NCBI GenBank assembly: GCA_039621445.1
Contig: CP154954.1
Location: forward strand, 16,448,140-16,512,139
DNA length: 64,000 nucleotides
Source: Euglena gracilis
Lineage: Eukaryota; Euglenida; Euglenophyceae; Euglenales
Reading direction: 5' to 3'
The stretch's first letter is position 1; each line of letters starts with the position of its first letter. Made by a program: the position numbers and the translations under genes. This document shows positions 45,395 through 58,940 of this stretch, piece after piece. The notes below the pieces were generated by a model. It was given only the letters and a program-made list of their open reading frames with translations. It was not told the DNA's origin and made no database searches.

Positions 45395-48300
45395 AGGGGG
45401 TCAATCCTGAGGTTCAGGGGGGGGGGGGGGGTTACGCTGCGGAGTTGAAAAAAAGTAAAGAGGACCGCCTTCCACAACGCCCGATCGATCGGTATGCGCG
45501 GTTTGGGCCAACTCCTCGCCTAGCCCGAGTTACGGTCGTTTTGTGGTTTTGGGCCAGTTTTGCCAGTTTTGGCCATTTCGGGCCTGTTCGAGGCCCGAAA
45601 CCGTAATTTGGCCGTTTCTCGTTGGGACCCAAACCAGGGGGTCAATCATGAGGTTTGGGGGGGGGGGTTGACCGTTTTTTGAGGTTCCCGGGGTCTGGTT
45701 GTGCGATTTTGGGCCAGTTTTGGGTAGCGGGTAGCGGGTAGCGAGGGGGGGTTGGCAGGCAGGTTGGGACCTAAAATTTTGAAAAAAATTTTCCCTCAAA
45801 AACACTTTTTTTCACTTTAGAACATCAAAAAAAGTGTTCTCGAGCCAAAAAAATTAAACCGACCCGGACCCCCCCCCCCCGGCTGTGCCCCCCCCCCGGC
45901 CGGTGGATGTAGCCATTTTGGGTCAAAAAGTCGAAAATTTTTGAAAAAAATTTGCCCAAAACCATGTTTTTTGATCTCCTGGACCCGAAAAAAGTGTTTT
46001 CGAGCCCAAAATGAGCGTTTTTGGACCCCCGGCCTCCGTTTTGGGCCCGAAACCAATGGACGTTGGATCATTTTCATGTCAAAAAAGGAAAATTTCAGGG
46101 TCATTTTGGGGTCAAAAAAAATCGAAAAATTCAAAATATCTCGAAGACGCGGAGTTGAGATAAAATAAAGAGGAACTCATTCCACAACTTTGGGACGCCC
46201 GTTCGATCGGTATGCACGGTTTGGGCCAACTCCTCGCCTAGCCCGAGTTACGCCCGTTTTGTGGTTTTGGGCCAGTTTTGCCAGTTTTGGCCATTTCGGG
46301 CCCGTTCGGGGCCCGAAACCGTAAATTGGCTATATCTCGGACTGGACGAGGAGTTGGGACCCAAACCAGGGGGTCAATCCTGAGGTTTAGGGGGGGGGGG
46401 TTAACCGTTTTTTGAGGTTCCCGGGGTCTGGTTGTGCGATTTTGGGCCATTTTTGGGTATTCGGGGACCCCGGCGGCTCGGCGGCCCAACCCAGGCCGGG
46501 ACGGGGTTGAAAAACACTCATTTTCGTCAAAAACACCCTTTCCTGGGTCTGGGAGGCAAAAACACGTGGTTTTGGGTAAAAAAAAATTTCGATTTTTTTT
46601 TTGACTTTTTTGACCGGAAAATGACCCAAAGTCCAAAGGATTCGGGCCAAAAACGGGGTGCTGGCGGGTCGAGTGGCGCTCATTTTCGGCTCAAAAACAC
46701 TTTTTCCGGGTCCGGGAGGCCAAAAAACATCATTTCGGGCAAAAATGTTTTTGATTTTTTTCGACCTTTTTGACCCGGTTTTGACCCAAAGTCCTTAAGA
46801 TTTGGGCCCAAACCGGGGCTGGCGGGTCAAAAAACGCTCATTTTTTTTATTTTTTATTTTTTTGGCTCAAAAACAGTTTTTCTGGGTCCGGGAGGCCAAA
46901 AAAACATGGTTTTGGGCGAAAAAAAAAATTCGATTTTTTTCGACTTTTTTTGGCCGAAAACAGCTAAGTGGGGATTGCAGGTCATTTTGGGGTCAAAAAA
47001 TCGAAAAATTCAAAATGTCTCGAAAACGCTGCGGAGTTGAAAAAAAGTAAAGAGGACCGCCTTCCACAACGCCCGATCGATCGGTATGCACGGTTTGGGC
47101 CAACTCCTCGCCTAGCCCGAGATACGGTCGTTTTGTGGTTTTGGGCCAGTTTTGCCAGCTTTGGCCATTTCGGGCCTGTTCGAGGCCCGAAACCGTAAAT
47201 TGGACGTATCTCGTTGGGACCCAAACCAGGGGGTCAATCATGAGGTTTGGGGGGGGGGGGTGACCGTTTTTTTAGGTTCCCGGGGTCTGGTTGTGCGATT
47301 TTGGGCCAGTTTTGGGTACCCAGGGACCCCTGCTGGAGGGCGGCTGGGCGAGGGGGTGGATGGCAGGCAGGCAGGTTGGGACCCAAAATTTTGAAAAAAA
47401 ATTTTCCCTCAAAAACACTTTTTTTTCACTTTAGAACATCAAAAAAAGTGTTTTCGAGCCAAAAAAATTAAACCGACCCGGACCCCCCCCCCCCCGCGGC
47501 GCCGCCCCCCCCCCCCCTGGCCGGTGGACGTAGCCATTTTTGGGTCAAAAAGTCGAAAAAATTCGAAAAAAATTTGCCCAAAACCATGTTTTTTGACCTC
47601 TTGGACCCGAAAGAAGTGCTTTCGAGCCGAAAATGAGCGTTTTTGGACCCCCGACCTCCGTTTTGGGCCCGAAACCAATGGACGTTGGATCATTTTCATG
47701 TCAAAAAAAGAAAATTTCAGGGTCGTTTTGGGGTCAAAAAAAAATCGAAAAATTCAAAATATCTCGAAGACGCAGAGTTGAGATAAAATAAAGAGGAACT
47801 CATTCCACAACTTTGGGACGCCCGTTCGATCGGTTTGGGCCAACTCCTCGCCTAGCCCGAGTTACGCCCGTTTTGTGGTTTTGGGCCAGTTTTGCCAGCT
47901 TTGGCCATTTCGGGCCCGTTCGGGGCCTGAAACCGTAAATTGGCTATATCTCGGACTGGACGAGGAGTTGGGACCCAAACCAGGGGGTCAATCCTGAGGT
48001 TCGGGGGGGGGGGGTAACCGTTTTTTGAGGTTCCCGGGGTCTGGTTGTGCGATTTTGGGCCATTTTTGGGTATTCGGGGACCCCTGCGGGGGGTCCGTGG
48101 GCGGATGGGCTTGGGAGGTCGGGAGGCAGGTCGGGACCCAAAATTTTAAAAAAAATTTTTTGCTCAAAAACACTTTTCTTCACTTCACAACATCAAAAAA
48201 AGTGTGTTTGAGCAAAAAAAATTCCGACCCGGACTGCCCCCCCCATGCCCCCCCCCCCCGGCTGGGGCCCGCCCCGCTGGCCGGTGGTGAATTTAGCCAT

Positions 48301-48738
48301 TTTTGGGTCAAAAAGTCGGAAAAATTCGAAAAAAATATGCCCAAAACCACTTTTTTGACCTCTCGGACCCGAAAAAAGTGTTTTCGAGCCAAAAATGAGT
48401 GTTTTTCGACCCTCCAGCGCCCCGTTTTGGGCCGCCAAGCCATTGACTTTGGGTCAAAGCTGGGCCGAAAAAAAGTTGGGAAAAAGCGAAAAAATCTTTT
48501 TTGCCCAAAACCACGTGTTTTTGCCTCCCAGACCCAGAAAAAAACTGTTTTTGACCCAAAATGACCAACTTTTTTGCTCGGGCATATCTCCGGACTGGCG
48601 TGGAGTTGGGGTAACCCAAGGGCTCTGGAGAAACTAGGGATCGTCCCCTAACCTATTGGCTATTCACTTTGGGGGCCAGGAAATCCAATCACATCGATAA
48701 TCCTCGGGGGTCCTTGCCTACCCAGGGAGGGGGGGGGG

Positions 48739-48772
<34 letters not shown>

Positions 48773-48795
48773 CGGACCCCCCCCTCCGGCCCCGG

Positions 48796-51242
48796 TGGTA
48801 AGCTTCGCTCTTACTCTAAAGAGATAAGAGCTCAGCGGCCAGGGTGTGACGTAGAGCTGAGCTCTTTGGGAGACCACCCTGGCCCGGCCCGGCCCGGCCC
48901 GGCCGGCGGATCGGCGGCCCAACCCAGGCCAGATACGGGGGTTTGAAAAACACTCATTTTCGGGTCAAAAACACCCTTTCCTGGGTCTGGGAGGCAAAAA
49001 CACGTGGTTTTGGGTAAAAAAAAAATTCGATTTTTTTTGACTTTTTTGACCGGAAAATGACCCAAAGTCCAAAGGATTCGGGCCAAAAACGGGGTGGGGT
49101 GCTGGCGGGTCGAGTGGCGCTCATTTTCGGCTCAAAAACACTTTTTCCGGGTCCGGGAGGCCAAAAAACATCATTTCGGGCAAAAAATTTTTTTGTTTTT
49201 TTTTCGACCTTTTTGACCCGGTTTTGACCCAAAGTCCTTAAGATTTGGGCCCAAACCGGGGCTGGCGGGTCAAAAAACGCTCATTTTTTTTTTTTTTTAT
49301 TTTTTTGGCTCAAAAACAGTTTTTCTGGGTCCGGGAGGCCAAAAAAACATGGTTTTGGGCGAAAAAAAAAAATCGATTTTTTTCGACTTTTTTTGGCCGA
49401 AAACAGCTAAGTGGGGATTGCAGGTCATTTTGGGGTCAAAAAATCGAAAAATTCAAAATGTCTCGAAAACGCTGCGGAGTTGAAAAAAAGTAAAGAGGAC
49501 CGCCTTCCACAACGCCCGATCGATCGGTATGCACGGTTTGGGCCAACTCCTCGCCTAGCCCGAGATACGGTCGTTTTGTGGTTTTGGGCCAGTTTTGCCA
49601 GCTTTGGCCATTTCGGGCCTGTTCGAGGCCCGAAACCGTAAATTGGACGTATCTCGTTGGGACCCAAACCAGGGGGTCAATCATGAGGTTTGGGGGGGGG
49701 GGTGACCGTTTTTTGAGGTTCCCGGGGTCTGGTTGTGCGATTTTGGGCCAGTTTTGGGTACCCAGGGACCCCTGCTGGAGGGCGGCTGGGCGAGGGGTGG
49801 ATGGCATGGCAGGCAGGTTGGGACCCAAAATTTTGAAAAAAAATTTTCCCTCAAAAACACTTTTTTTTCACTTTAGAACATCAAAAAAAGTGTTTTCGAG
49901 CCAAAAAAATTAAACCGACCCGGACCCCCCCCCCCCGGCTGCGCCCGCCACCCCCCCCCTGGCCGGTGGACGTAGCCATTTTTGGGTCAAAAAGTCGAAA
50001 AAATTCGAAAAAAATTTGCCCAAAACCATGTTTTTTGACCTCTTGGACCCGAAAGAAGTGCTTTCGAGCCGAAAATGAGCGTTTTTGGACCCCCGACCTC
50101 CGTTTTGGGCCCGAAACCAATGGACGTTGGATCATTTTCATGTCAAAAAAAGAAAATTTCAGGGTCGTTTTGGGGTCAAAAAAAAATCGAAAAATTCAAA
50201 ATATCTCGAAGACGCAGAGTTGAGATAAAATAAAGAGGAACTCATTCCACAACTTTGGGACGCCCGTTCGATCGGTTTGGGCCAACTCCTCGCCTAGCCC
50301 GAGTTACGCCCGTTTTGTGGTTTTGGGCCAGTTTTGCCAGCTTTGGCCATTTCGGGCCCGTTCGGGGCCTGAAACCGTAAATTGGCTATATCTCGGACTG
50401 GACGAGGAGTTGGGACCCAAACCAGGGGGTCAATCCTGAGGTTCGGGGGGGGGGGGGGGGGAACCATTTTGTGGGGTTCCCGGGGTCTGGTTGTGCGATT
50501 TTGGGCCATTTTTGGGTATTCGGGGACCCCTGCGGGGGGTCCGTGGGCGGATGGGCTTGGGAGGTCGGGAGGCAGGTCGGGACCCAAAATTTTAAAAAAA
50601 ATTTTTTGCTCAAAAACACTTTTCTTCACTTCACAACATCAAAAAAAAGTGTGTTTGAGCAAAAAAAATTCCGACCCGGACTGCCCCCCCCATGCCCCCC
50701 CCCCCGGCTGGGGCCCGCCCCGCTGGCCGGTGGTGAATTTAGCCATTTTTGGGTCAAAAAGTCGGAAAAATTCGAAAAAAATATGCCCAAAACCACTTTT
50801 TTGACCTCTCGGACCCGAAAAAAGTGTTTTCGAGCCAAAAATGAGTGTTTTTCGACCCTCCAGCGCCCCGTTTTGGGCCGCCAAGCCATTGACTTTGGGT
50901 CAAAGCTGGGCCGAAAAAAAGTTGGGAAAAAGCGAAAAAATCTTTTTTGCCCAAAACCACGTGTTTTTGCCTCCCAGACCCAGAAAAACTGTTTTTGACC
51001 CAAAAATGACCAACTTTTTTGCTCGGGCATATCTCCGGACTGGCGTGGAGTTGGGGTAACCCAAGGGCTCTGGAGAAACTAGGGATCGTCCCCTAACCTA
51101 TTGGCTATTCACTTTGGGGGCCAGGAAATCCAATCACATCAATAATCCTCGGGGGTCCTTGCCTACCCAGGGAGGGGGGGGGGGCTGGGGGGGGGGGGGG
51201 GGGGGGGGGGGGTGGGGCCGGACCCGCCCCCCTCCGGCCCCG
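48796..51242. repeat. Satellite segment S5, 2.45-kb unit
   Basis: Compact unit: P, forward monomers, type-A module (49,503), A/T hairpin, inverted monomer, type-B module (50,238), A/T hairpin, inverted monomers, AAGGGCTCTGGAG-type lead-in to the next P. It is a tandem copy of 46,360-48,800, offset about 2,443 bp. A 32-G run precedes its P module at 48,740-48,771. Confidence 0.9.
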
Positions 51243-54200
51243 GTGGTAAGCTTCGCTCTTACTCTAAAGAGATAAGAGCTCAGCGGCCAGGGTGTGACGT
51301 AGAGCTGAGCTCTTTGGGAGACCACCCTGGCCCGGCCCGGCCCGGCCCGGCCGGCGGATCGGCGGCCCAACCCAGGCCGGGGACGGGGTTGAAAAACACT
51401 CATTTTCGGGTCAAAAACACCCTTTCCTGGGTCTGGGAGGCAAAAACACGTGGTTTTGGGTAAAAAAAAAATTCGATTTTTTTTGACTTTTTTGACCGGA
51501 AAATGACCCAAAGTCCAAAGGATTCGGGCCAAAAACGGGGTGGGGTGCTGGCGGGTCGAGTGGCGCTCATTTTCGGCTCAAAAACACTTTTTCCGGGTCC
51601 GGGAGGCCAAAAAACATCATTTCGGGCAAAAAAAATTTGATTTTTTTCGACCTTTTTGACCCGGTTTTGACCCAAAGTCCTTAAGATTTGGGCCCAAACC
51701 GGGGCTGGCGGGTCAAAAAACGCTCATTTTTTGGCTCAAAAACAGTTTTTCCGGGTCCGGGAGGCCAAAAAAACATGGTTTTGGGCGAAAAAAATTTTTC
51801 GATTTTTTTGGACTTTTTTTGGCCGAAAACGGCTAAGTGGGGATTGCAGGTCATTTTGGGGTCAAAAAATAGAAAAATTCAAAATGTCTCGAAAACGCTG
51901 CGGAGTTGAAAAAAAGTAAAGAGGACCGCCTTCCACAACGCCCGATCGATCGGTATGCGCGGTTTGGGCCAACTCCTCGCCTAGCCCGAGATACGGTCGT
52001 TTTGTGGTTTTGGGCCAGTTTTGCCAGCTTTGGCCATTTCGGGCCTGTTCGAGGCCCGAAACCGTAAATTGGCCGTATCTCGTTGGGACCCAAACCAGGG
52101 GGTCAATCATGAGGTTTGGGGGGGGGGGGGACCGTTTTTTGAGGTTCCCGGGGTCTGGTTGTGCGATTTTGGGCCAGTTTTGGGTAGCGGGTAGCGGCTG
52201 GGCGAGGGGGGGTTGGCAGGCAGGTTGGGACCTAAAATTTTGAAAAAAATTTTCCGTCAAAAACACTTTTTTTCACTTTAGAACATCAAAAAAAGTGTTT
52301 TCGAGCCAAAAAAATTAAACCGACCCGGACCCCCGGCCCCCCGGCTGTGCCCCCCCCCCCCCGGCCGGTGGATGTAGCCATTTTTTCAAAAAGTCGAAAA
52401 AATTCGAAAAAAAATTGCCCATGTTTTTTGACCTCCTGGACCCGAAAAAAGTGTTTTCGAGCCGAAAATGAGCGTTTTTGGACCCCCGGCCGTTTTCGGC
52501 CCGAAACCAATGGACGTTGGATCATTTTCATGTCAAAAAAGGAAAATTTCAGGGTCATTTTGGGGTCAAAAAAATCGAAAAATTCAAAATATCTCGAAGA
52601 CGCAGAGTTGAGATAAAATAAAGAGGAACTCATTCCACAACTTTGGGACGCCCGTTCGATCGGTTTGGGCCAACTCCTCGCCTAGCCCGAGTTACGCCCG
52701 TTTTGTGGTTTTGGGCCAGTTTTGCCAGCTTTGGCCATTTCGGGCCCGTTCGGGGCCCGAAACCGTAAATTGGCTATATCTCGGACTGGACGAGGAGTTG
52801 GGACCCAAACCAGGGGGTCAATCCTGAGGTTCAGGGGGGGGGGGTAACCGTTTTTTGAGGTTCCCGGGGTCTGGTTGTGCGATTTTGGGCCATTTTTGGG
52901 TATTCGGGGACCCCTGCGGGCGTGGGCGGATGGGCTTGGGAGGTCGGGAGGCAGGTCGGGACCCAAAAATTTAAAAAACACACGAAAACGGCTAAATGGG
53001 GATTGCAGGTCATTTTGGGGTCAAAAAATCGAAAAATTCAAAATGTCTCGAAAACGCTGCGGAGTTGAAAAAAAGTAAAGAGGACCGCCTTCCACAACGC
53101 CCGATCGATCGGTATGCGCGGTTTGGGCCAACTCCTCGCCTAGCCCGAGTTACGGTCGTTTTGTGGTTTTGGGCCAGTTTTGCCAGTTTTGGCCATTTCG
53201 GGCCTGTTCGAGGCCCGAAACCGTAATTTGGCCGTATCTCGTTGGGACCCAAACCAGGGGGTCAATCATGAGGTTTGGGGGGGGGGTTGACCGTTTTTTG
53301 AGGTTCCCGGGGTCTGGTTGTGCGATTTTGGGCCAGTTTTGGGTAGCGGGTAGCGGGTAGCGAGGGGGGGTTGGCAGGCAGGTTGGGACCTAAAATTTTG
53401 AAAAAAATTTTCCCTCAAAAACACTTTTTTTCACTTTAGAACATCAAAAAAAGTGTTCTCGAGCCAAAAAAATTAAACCGACCCGGACCCCCCCCCCGGC
53501 TGTGCCCCCCCCCCCCCGGCCGGTGGATGTAGCCATTTTGGGTCAAAAAGTCGAAAAAATTTGAAAAAAAATTGCCCAAAACCATGTTTTTTGATCTCCT
53601 GGACCCGAAAAAAGTGTTTTCGAGCCCAAAATGAGCGTTTTTGGACCCCCGGCCTCCGTTTTGCGCCCGAAACCAATGGACGTTGGATCATTTTCATGTC
53701 AAAAAAGGAAAATTTCAGGGTCATTTTGGGGTCAAAAAAAATCGAAAAATTCAAAATATCTCGAAGACGCGGAGTTGAGATAAAATAAAGAGGAACTCAT
53801 TCCACAACTTTGGGACGCCCGTTCGATCGGTATGCACGGTTTGGGCCAACTCCTCGCCTAGCCCGAGTTACGCCCGTTTTGTGGTTTTGGGCCAGTTTTG
53901 CCAGTTTTGGCCATTTCGGGCCCGTTCGGGGCCCGAAACCGTAAATTGGCTATATCTCGGACTGGACGAGGAGTTGGGACCCAAACCAGGGGGTCAATCC
54001 TGAGGTTTAGGGGGGGGGGGTTAACCGTTTTTTGAGGTTCCCGGGGTCTGGTTGTGCGATTTTGGGCCATTTTTGGGTATTCGGGGACCCCGGCGGCTCG
54101 GCGGCCCAACCCAGGCCGGGGACGGGGTTGAAAAACACTCATTTTCGTCAAAAACACCCTTTCCTGGGTCTGGGAGGCAAAAACACGTGGTTTTGGGTAA

Positions 54201-55637
54201 AAAAAATTTCGATTTTTTTTTGACTTTTTTGACCGGAAAATGACCCAAAGTCCAAAGGATTCGGGCCAAAAACGGGGTGCTGGCGGGTCGAGTGGAGCTC
54301 ATTTTCGGCTCAAAAACACTTTTTCCGGGTCCGGGAGGCCAAAAAACATCATTTCGGGCAAAAATTTTTTTTGATTTTTTTCGACCTTTTTGACCTGGTT
54401 TTGACCCAAAGTCCTTAAGATTTGGGCCGAAAACCGGGGCTGGCGGGTCAAAAAACGCTCATTTTTTTATTTTTTATTTTTTTGGCTCAAAAACAGTTTT
54501 TCCGGGTCCGGGAGGCCAAAAAAACATGGTTTTGGGCGAAAAAAAAAATTCGATTTTTTTCGACTTTTTTTGGCCGAAAACGGCTAAGTGGGGATTGCAG
54601 GTCATTTTGGGTCAAAAAATCGAAAAATTCAAAATATCTCGAAGACGCAGAGTTGAGATAAAATAAAGAGGAACTCATTCCACAACTTTGGGACGCCCGT
54701 TCGATCGGTTTGGGCCAACTCCTCGCCTAGCCCGAGTTACGCCCGTTTTGTGGTTTTGGGCCAGTTTTGCCAGCTTTGGCCATTTCGGGCCCGTTCGGGG
54801 CCCGAAACCGTAAATTGGCTATATCTCGGACTGGACGAGGAGTTGGGACCCAAACCAGGGGGTCAATCCTGAGGTTTAGGGGGGGGGGTAACCGTTTTTT
54901 GAGGTTCCCGGGGTCTGGTTGTGCGATTTTGGGCCATTTTTGGGTATTCGGGGACTCCTGCGGGGGGTCCGTGGGCGGATGGGCTTGGGAGGTCGGGAGG
55001 CAGGTCGGGACCCAAAATTTTAAAAAAACACTTTTTTTCACTTCACAACATCAAAAAAAGTGTGTTTGAGCAAAAAAAAAAAATCCGACCCGGACTGCCC
55101 CCCGCCCCCCCCCCCCCCCCCCATTCCCCCCCCCTGGCTGGGGCCCGCCCCGCTGGCCGGTGGTGAATTTAGCCATTTTTGGGTCAAAAAGTCGGAAAAA
55201 TTCGAGAAAAAAAATTGCCCAAAACCATGTTTTTTGATCTCTCGGACCCGAAAAAAGTGTTTTTGAGCCAAAAATGAGTGTTCTTCGACCCTCCAGCGCC
55301 CGGTTTTGGGCCGCCAAGCCATTGACTTTGGGTCAAAACTGGGCCAAAAAAAGTTGGGAAAAATCGAACCACGTGTTTTTGCCTCCCAGACCCAGAAAAA
55401 CTGTTTTTGACCCAAAATGACCCTGCAATTTCCCCGGAAAAAAAAAGACGGTAGACAACTTTTTTGCTCGGGCATATCTCCGGACTGGCGTGGAGTTGGG
55501 GTAACCCAAGGGCTCTGGAGAAACTAGGGATCGTCCCCTAACCTATTGGCTATTCACTTTGGGGGCCAGGAATTCCAATCACATCAATAATCCTCGGGGG
55601 TCCTTGCCTACCCAGGGAGGGGGGGGGGGGGGGGGGG

Positions 55638-55668
<31 letters not shown>

Positions 55669-55694
55669 TCGAACCCGCCCCCCTCCGGCCCCGG
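51243..55694. repeat. Satellite segment S6
   Basis: Repeats the order of S4 (type A 51,927; B 52,625; A 53,088; B 53,791; B 54,673) with internal deletions, including a fusion near 52,975 where an A/T hairpin is truncated directly into a type-A module. Confidence 0.9.
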
Positions 55695-58600
55695 TGGTAA
55701 GCTTCGCTCTTACTCTAAAGAGATAAGAGCTCAGCGGCCAGGGTGTGACGTAGAGCTGAGCTCTTTGGGAGACCACCCTGGCCCGGCCCGGCCCGGCCCG
55801 GCCCGGCCGGCGGCTCGGCGGCCCAACCCAGGCCGGGGACGGGGTTGAAAACCACTCATTTTCGGGTCAGAAACACCCTTTCCTGGGTCTGGGAGGCAAA
55901 AACACGTGGTTTTGGGTAAAAAAAATTTCGATTTTTTTTGACTTTTTTGACCGGAAAATGACCCAAAGTCGGGGTGCTGGCGGATTCGGGCCTAAAACGG
56001 GGTGCTGGCGGGTCGAGTGGCGCTCATTTTCGGCTCAAAAACACTTTTTCCGGGTCCGGAAGGCCAAAAAACATGGTTTTGGGCGAAAAAAAATTTTTCG
56101 CTTTTTTTTCGACTTTTTTTGGCCGAAAACGGCTAAGTGGGGATTGCAGGTCATTTTGGGGTCAAAAAAATCGAAAAATTCAAAATGTCTCGAAAACGCT
56201 GCGGAGTTGGAAAAAAGTAAAGAGGACCGCCTTCCACAACGCCCGATCGATCGGTATGCGCGGTTTGGGCCAACTCCTCGCCTAGCCCGAGATACGGTCG
56301 TTTTGTGGTTTTGGGCCAGTTTTGCCAGCTTTGGCCATTTCGGGCCTGTTCGAGGCCCGAAACCGTAAATTGGCCGTATCTCGTTGGGACCCAAACCAGG
56401 GGGTCAATCCAGAGGTTTAGGGGGGGGGTAACCGTTTTTTGAGGTTCCCGGGGTCTGGTTGTGCGATTTTGGGCCATTTTTGGGTATTCGGGGACCCCTG
56501 CGGGGGGTCCGAGGGCGTATGGGCTTGGGAGGTCGGGAGGCAGGTCGGGACCCAAAATTTTAAAAAATTTTTTTTTGCTCAAAAACACTTTTTTTCACTT
56601 TAGAACATCAAAAAAAAGTGTGTTTGAGCAAAAAAAAATTCCGACCCGGACTGCCCCCCCATGCCCCCCCCCCCCCCGGCTGGGGCCCGCCCCGCTGGCC
56701 GGTGGTGAATTTAGCCATTTTTGGGTCAAAAAGTCGGAAAATTTCGAGAAAAAAAATTGCCCAAAACCATGTTTTTTGATCTCTCGGACCCGAAAAAAGT
56801 GTTTTCGAGCCAAAAATGAGTGTTTTTCGACCCTCCAGCGCCCCGTTTTGGGCCGCCAAGCCATTGACTTTGGGTCAAAACTGGGCCAAAAAAAGTTGGG
56901 AAAAATCGAAAAAACCTTTTTTGCCCAAAACCACGTGTTTTTGCCTCCCAGACCCAAATGACCCTGCAATTTCCCCGGAAAAAAAAGACGGTAGACAACT
57001 TTTTTGCTCGGGCATATCTCCGGACTGGCGTGGAGTTGGGGTAACCCAAGGGCTCTGGAGAAACTAGGAAACGTCCCCTAACCTATTGGCTATTCACTTT
57101 GGGGGCCAGGAATTCCAATCACATCAATAATCCTCGGGGGTCCTTGCCTACCCAGGGAGGGGGGTGGGCGGGCGGGGGTGGGGGGGGAGGGGGGGGGGGG
57201 CGGACCCGCCCCCCTCCGGCCCCGGTGGTAAGCTTCGCTCTTACTCTAAAGAGATAAAAGCTCAGCGGCCAGGGTGTGACGTAGAGCTGAGCTCTTTGGG
57301 AGACCACCCTGGCCCGGCCCGGCCCGGCCCGGCCCGGCCCGGCCCGGCCGGCGGCTCGGCGGCCCAACCCAGGCCGGGGACGGGGTTGAAAAACACTCAT
57401 TTTCGGGTCAAAAACACCCTTTCCTGGGTCTGGGAGGCAAAAACACGTGGTTTTGGGTAAAAAAAAATTTCGATTTTTTTTTGACTTTTTTGACCGGAAA
57501 ATGACCCAAAGTCCAAAGGATTCGGGCCAAAAACGGGGTGCTGGCGGGTCGAGTGGCGCTCATTTTCGGCTCAAAAACACTTTTTCCGGGTCCGGGAGGC
57601 CAAAAAACATCATTTCGGGCAAAAAAAATTTGATTTTTTTGGACCTTTTTGACCCGGTTTTGACCCAAAATCCTTAAGATTTGGGCCCAAACCGGGGCTG
57701 GCGGGTCAAAAAACGCTCATTTTTTTTATTTTTTATTTTTTTGGCTCAAAAACAGATTTTCTGGGTCCGGGAGGCCAAAAAACATGGTTTTGGGCGAAAA
57801 AATTTTTTTCGCTTTTTTTTTCGACTTTTTTTGGCCGAAAACGGCTAAGTGGGGATTGCAGGTCATTTTGGGGTCAAAAAAATCGAAAAATTCAAAATGT
57901 CTCGAAAACGCTGCGGAGTTGAAAAAAAGTAAAGAGGACCGCCTTCCACAACGCCCGATCGATCGGTATGCGCGGTTTGGGCCAACTCCTCGCCTAGCCC
58001 GAGATACGGTCGTTTTGTGGTTTTGGGCCAGTTTTGCCAGCTTTGGCCATTTCGGGCCTGTTCGAGGCCCGAAACCGTAAATTGGCCGTATCTCGTTGGG
58101 ACCCAAACCAGGGGGTCAATCCAGAGGTTTAGGGGGGGGGTAACCGTTTTTTGAGGTTCCCGGGGTCTGGTTGTGCGATTTTGGGCCATTTTTGGGTATT
58201 CGGGGACCCCTGCGGGGGGTCCGAGGGCGTATGGGCTTGGGAGGTCGGGAGGCAGGTCGGGACCCAAAATTTTAAAAAATTTTTTTTTGCTCAAAAACAC
58301 TTTTTTTCACTTTAGAACATCAAAAAAAAGTGTGTTTGAGCAAAAAAAAATTCCGACCCGGACTGCCCCCCCATGCCCCCCCCCCCCCGGCTGGGGCCCG
58401 CCCCGCTGGCCGGTGGTGAATTTAGCCATTTTTGGGTCAAAAAGTCGGAAAAATTTGAGGAAAAAAATTGCCCAAAACCATGTTTTTTGATCTCTCGGAC
58501 CCGAAAAAAGTGTTTTCGAGCCAAAAATGAGTGTTCTTCGACCCTCCAGCGCCCGGTTTTGGGCCGCCAAGCCATTGACTTTGGGTCAAAACTGGGCCAA

Positions 58601-58940
58601 AAAAAGTTGGGAAAAATCGAACCACGTGTTTTTGCCTCCCAGACCCAGAAAAACTGTTTTTGACCCAAAATGACCCTGCAATTTCCCCGGAAAAAAAAAG
58701 ACGGTAGACAACTTTTTTGCTCGGGCATATCTCCGGACTGGCGTGGAGTTGGGGTAACCCAAGGGCTCTGGAGAAACTAGGGATCGTCCCCTAACCTATT
58801 GGCTATTCACTTTGGGGGCCAGGAATTCCAATCACATCAATAATCCTCGGGGGTCCTTGCCTACCCAGGGAGGGGGGGGGGCGGGGGGCCGGGGGGGGGG
58901 GGGGCGGGGGGGGGGGTGGGACCCCCCCCCCCCCAGCCCC
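55695..58940. repeat. Satellite dimer S7-S8, 3.25 kb
   Basis: Two P-initiated units of 1,530 and 1,716 bp. The first has the variant GTCGGGGTGCTGGCGGATTC; the second has the extra monomer starting CAAAGGATTCGGGCC. The pair recurs as 58,941-61,539 (offset about 3,246-3,259), so the local unit is a dimer. Confidence 0.85.

Larger units (their letters stand above)
43822..48795. repeat. Satellite segment S4
   Basis: The P module at 43,822 is slightly diverged (GTAAGCGTCGCCCTTTCTC). It contains four type-B and three type-A-derived hairpin modules. Its first half repeats in segment S6 with an offset of about 7,420 bp, and its second half repeats S3 and S5. Confidence 0.9.
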
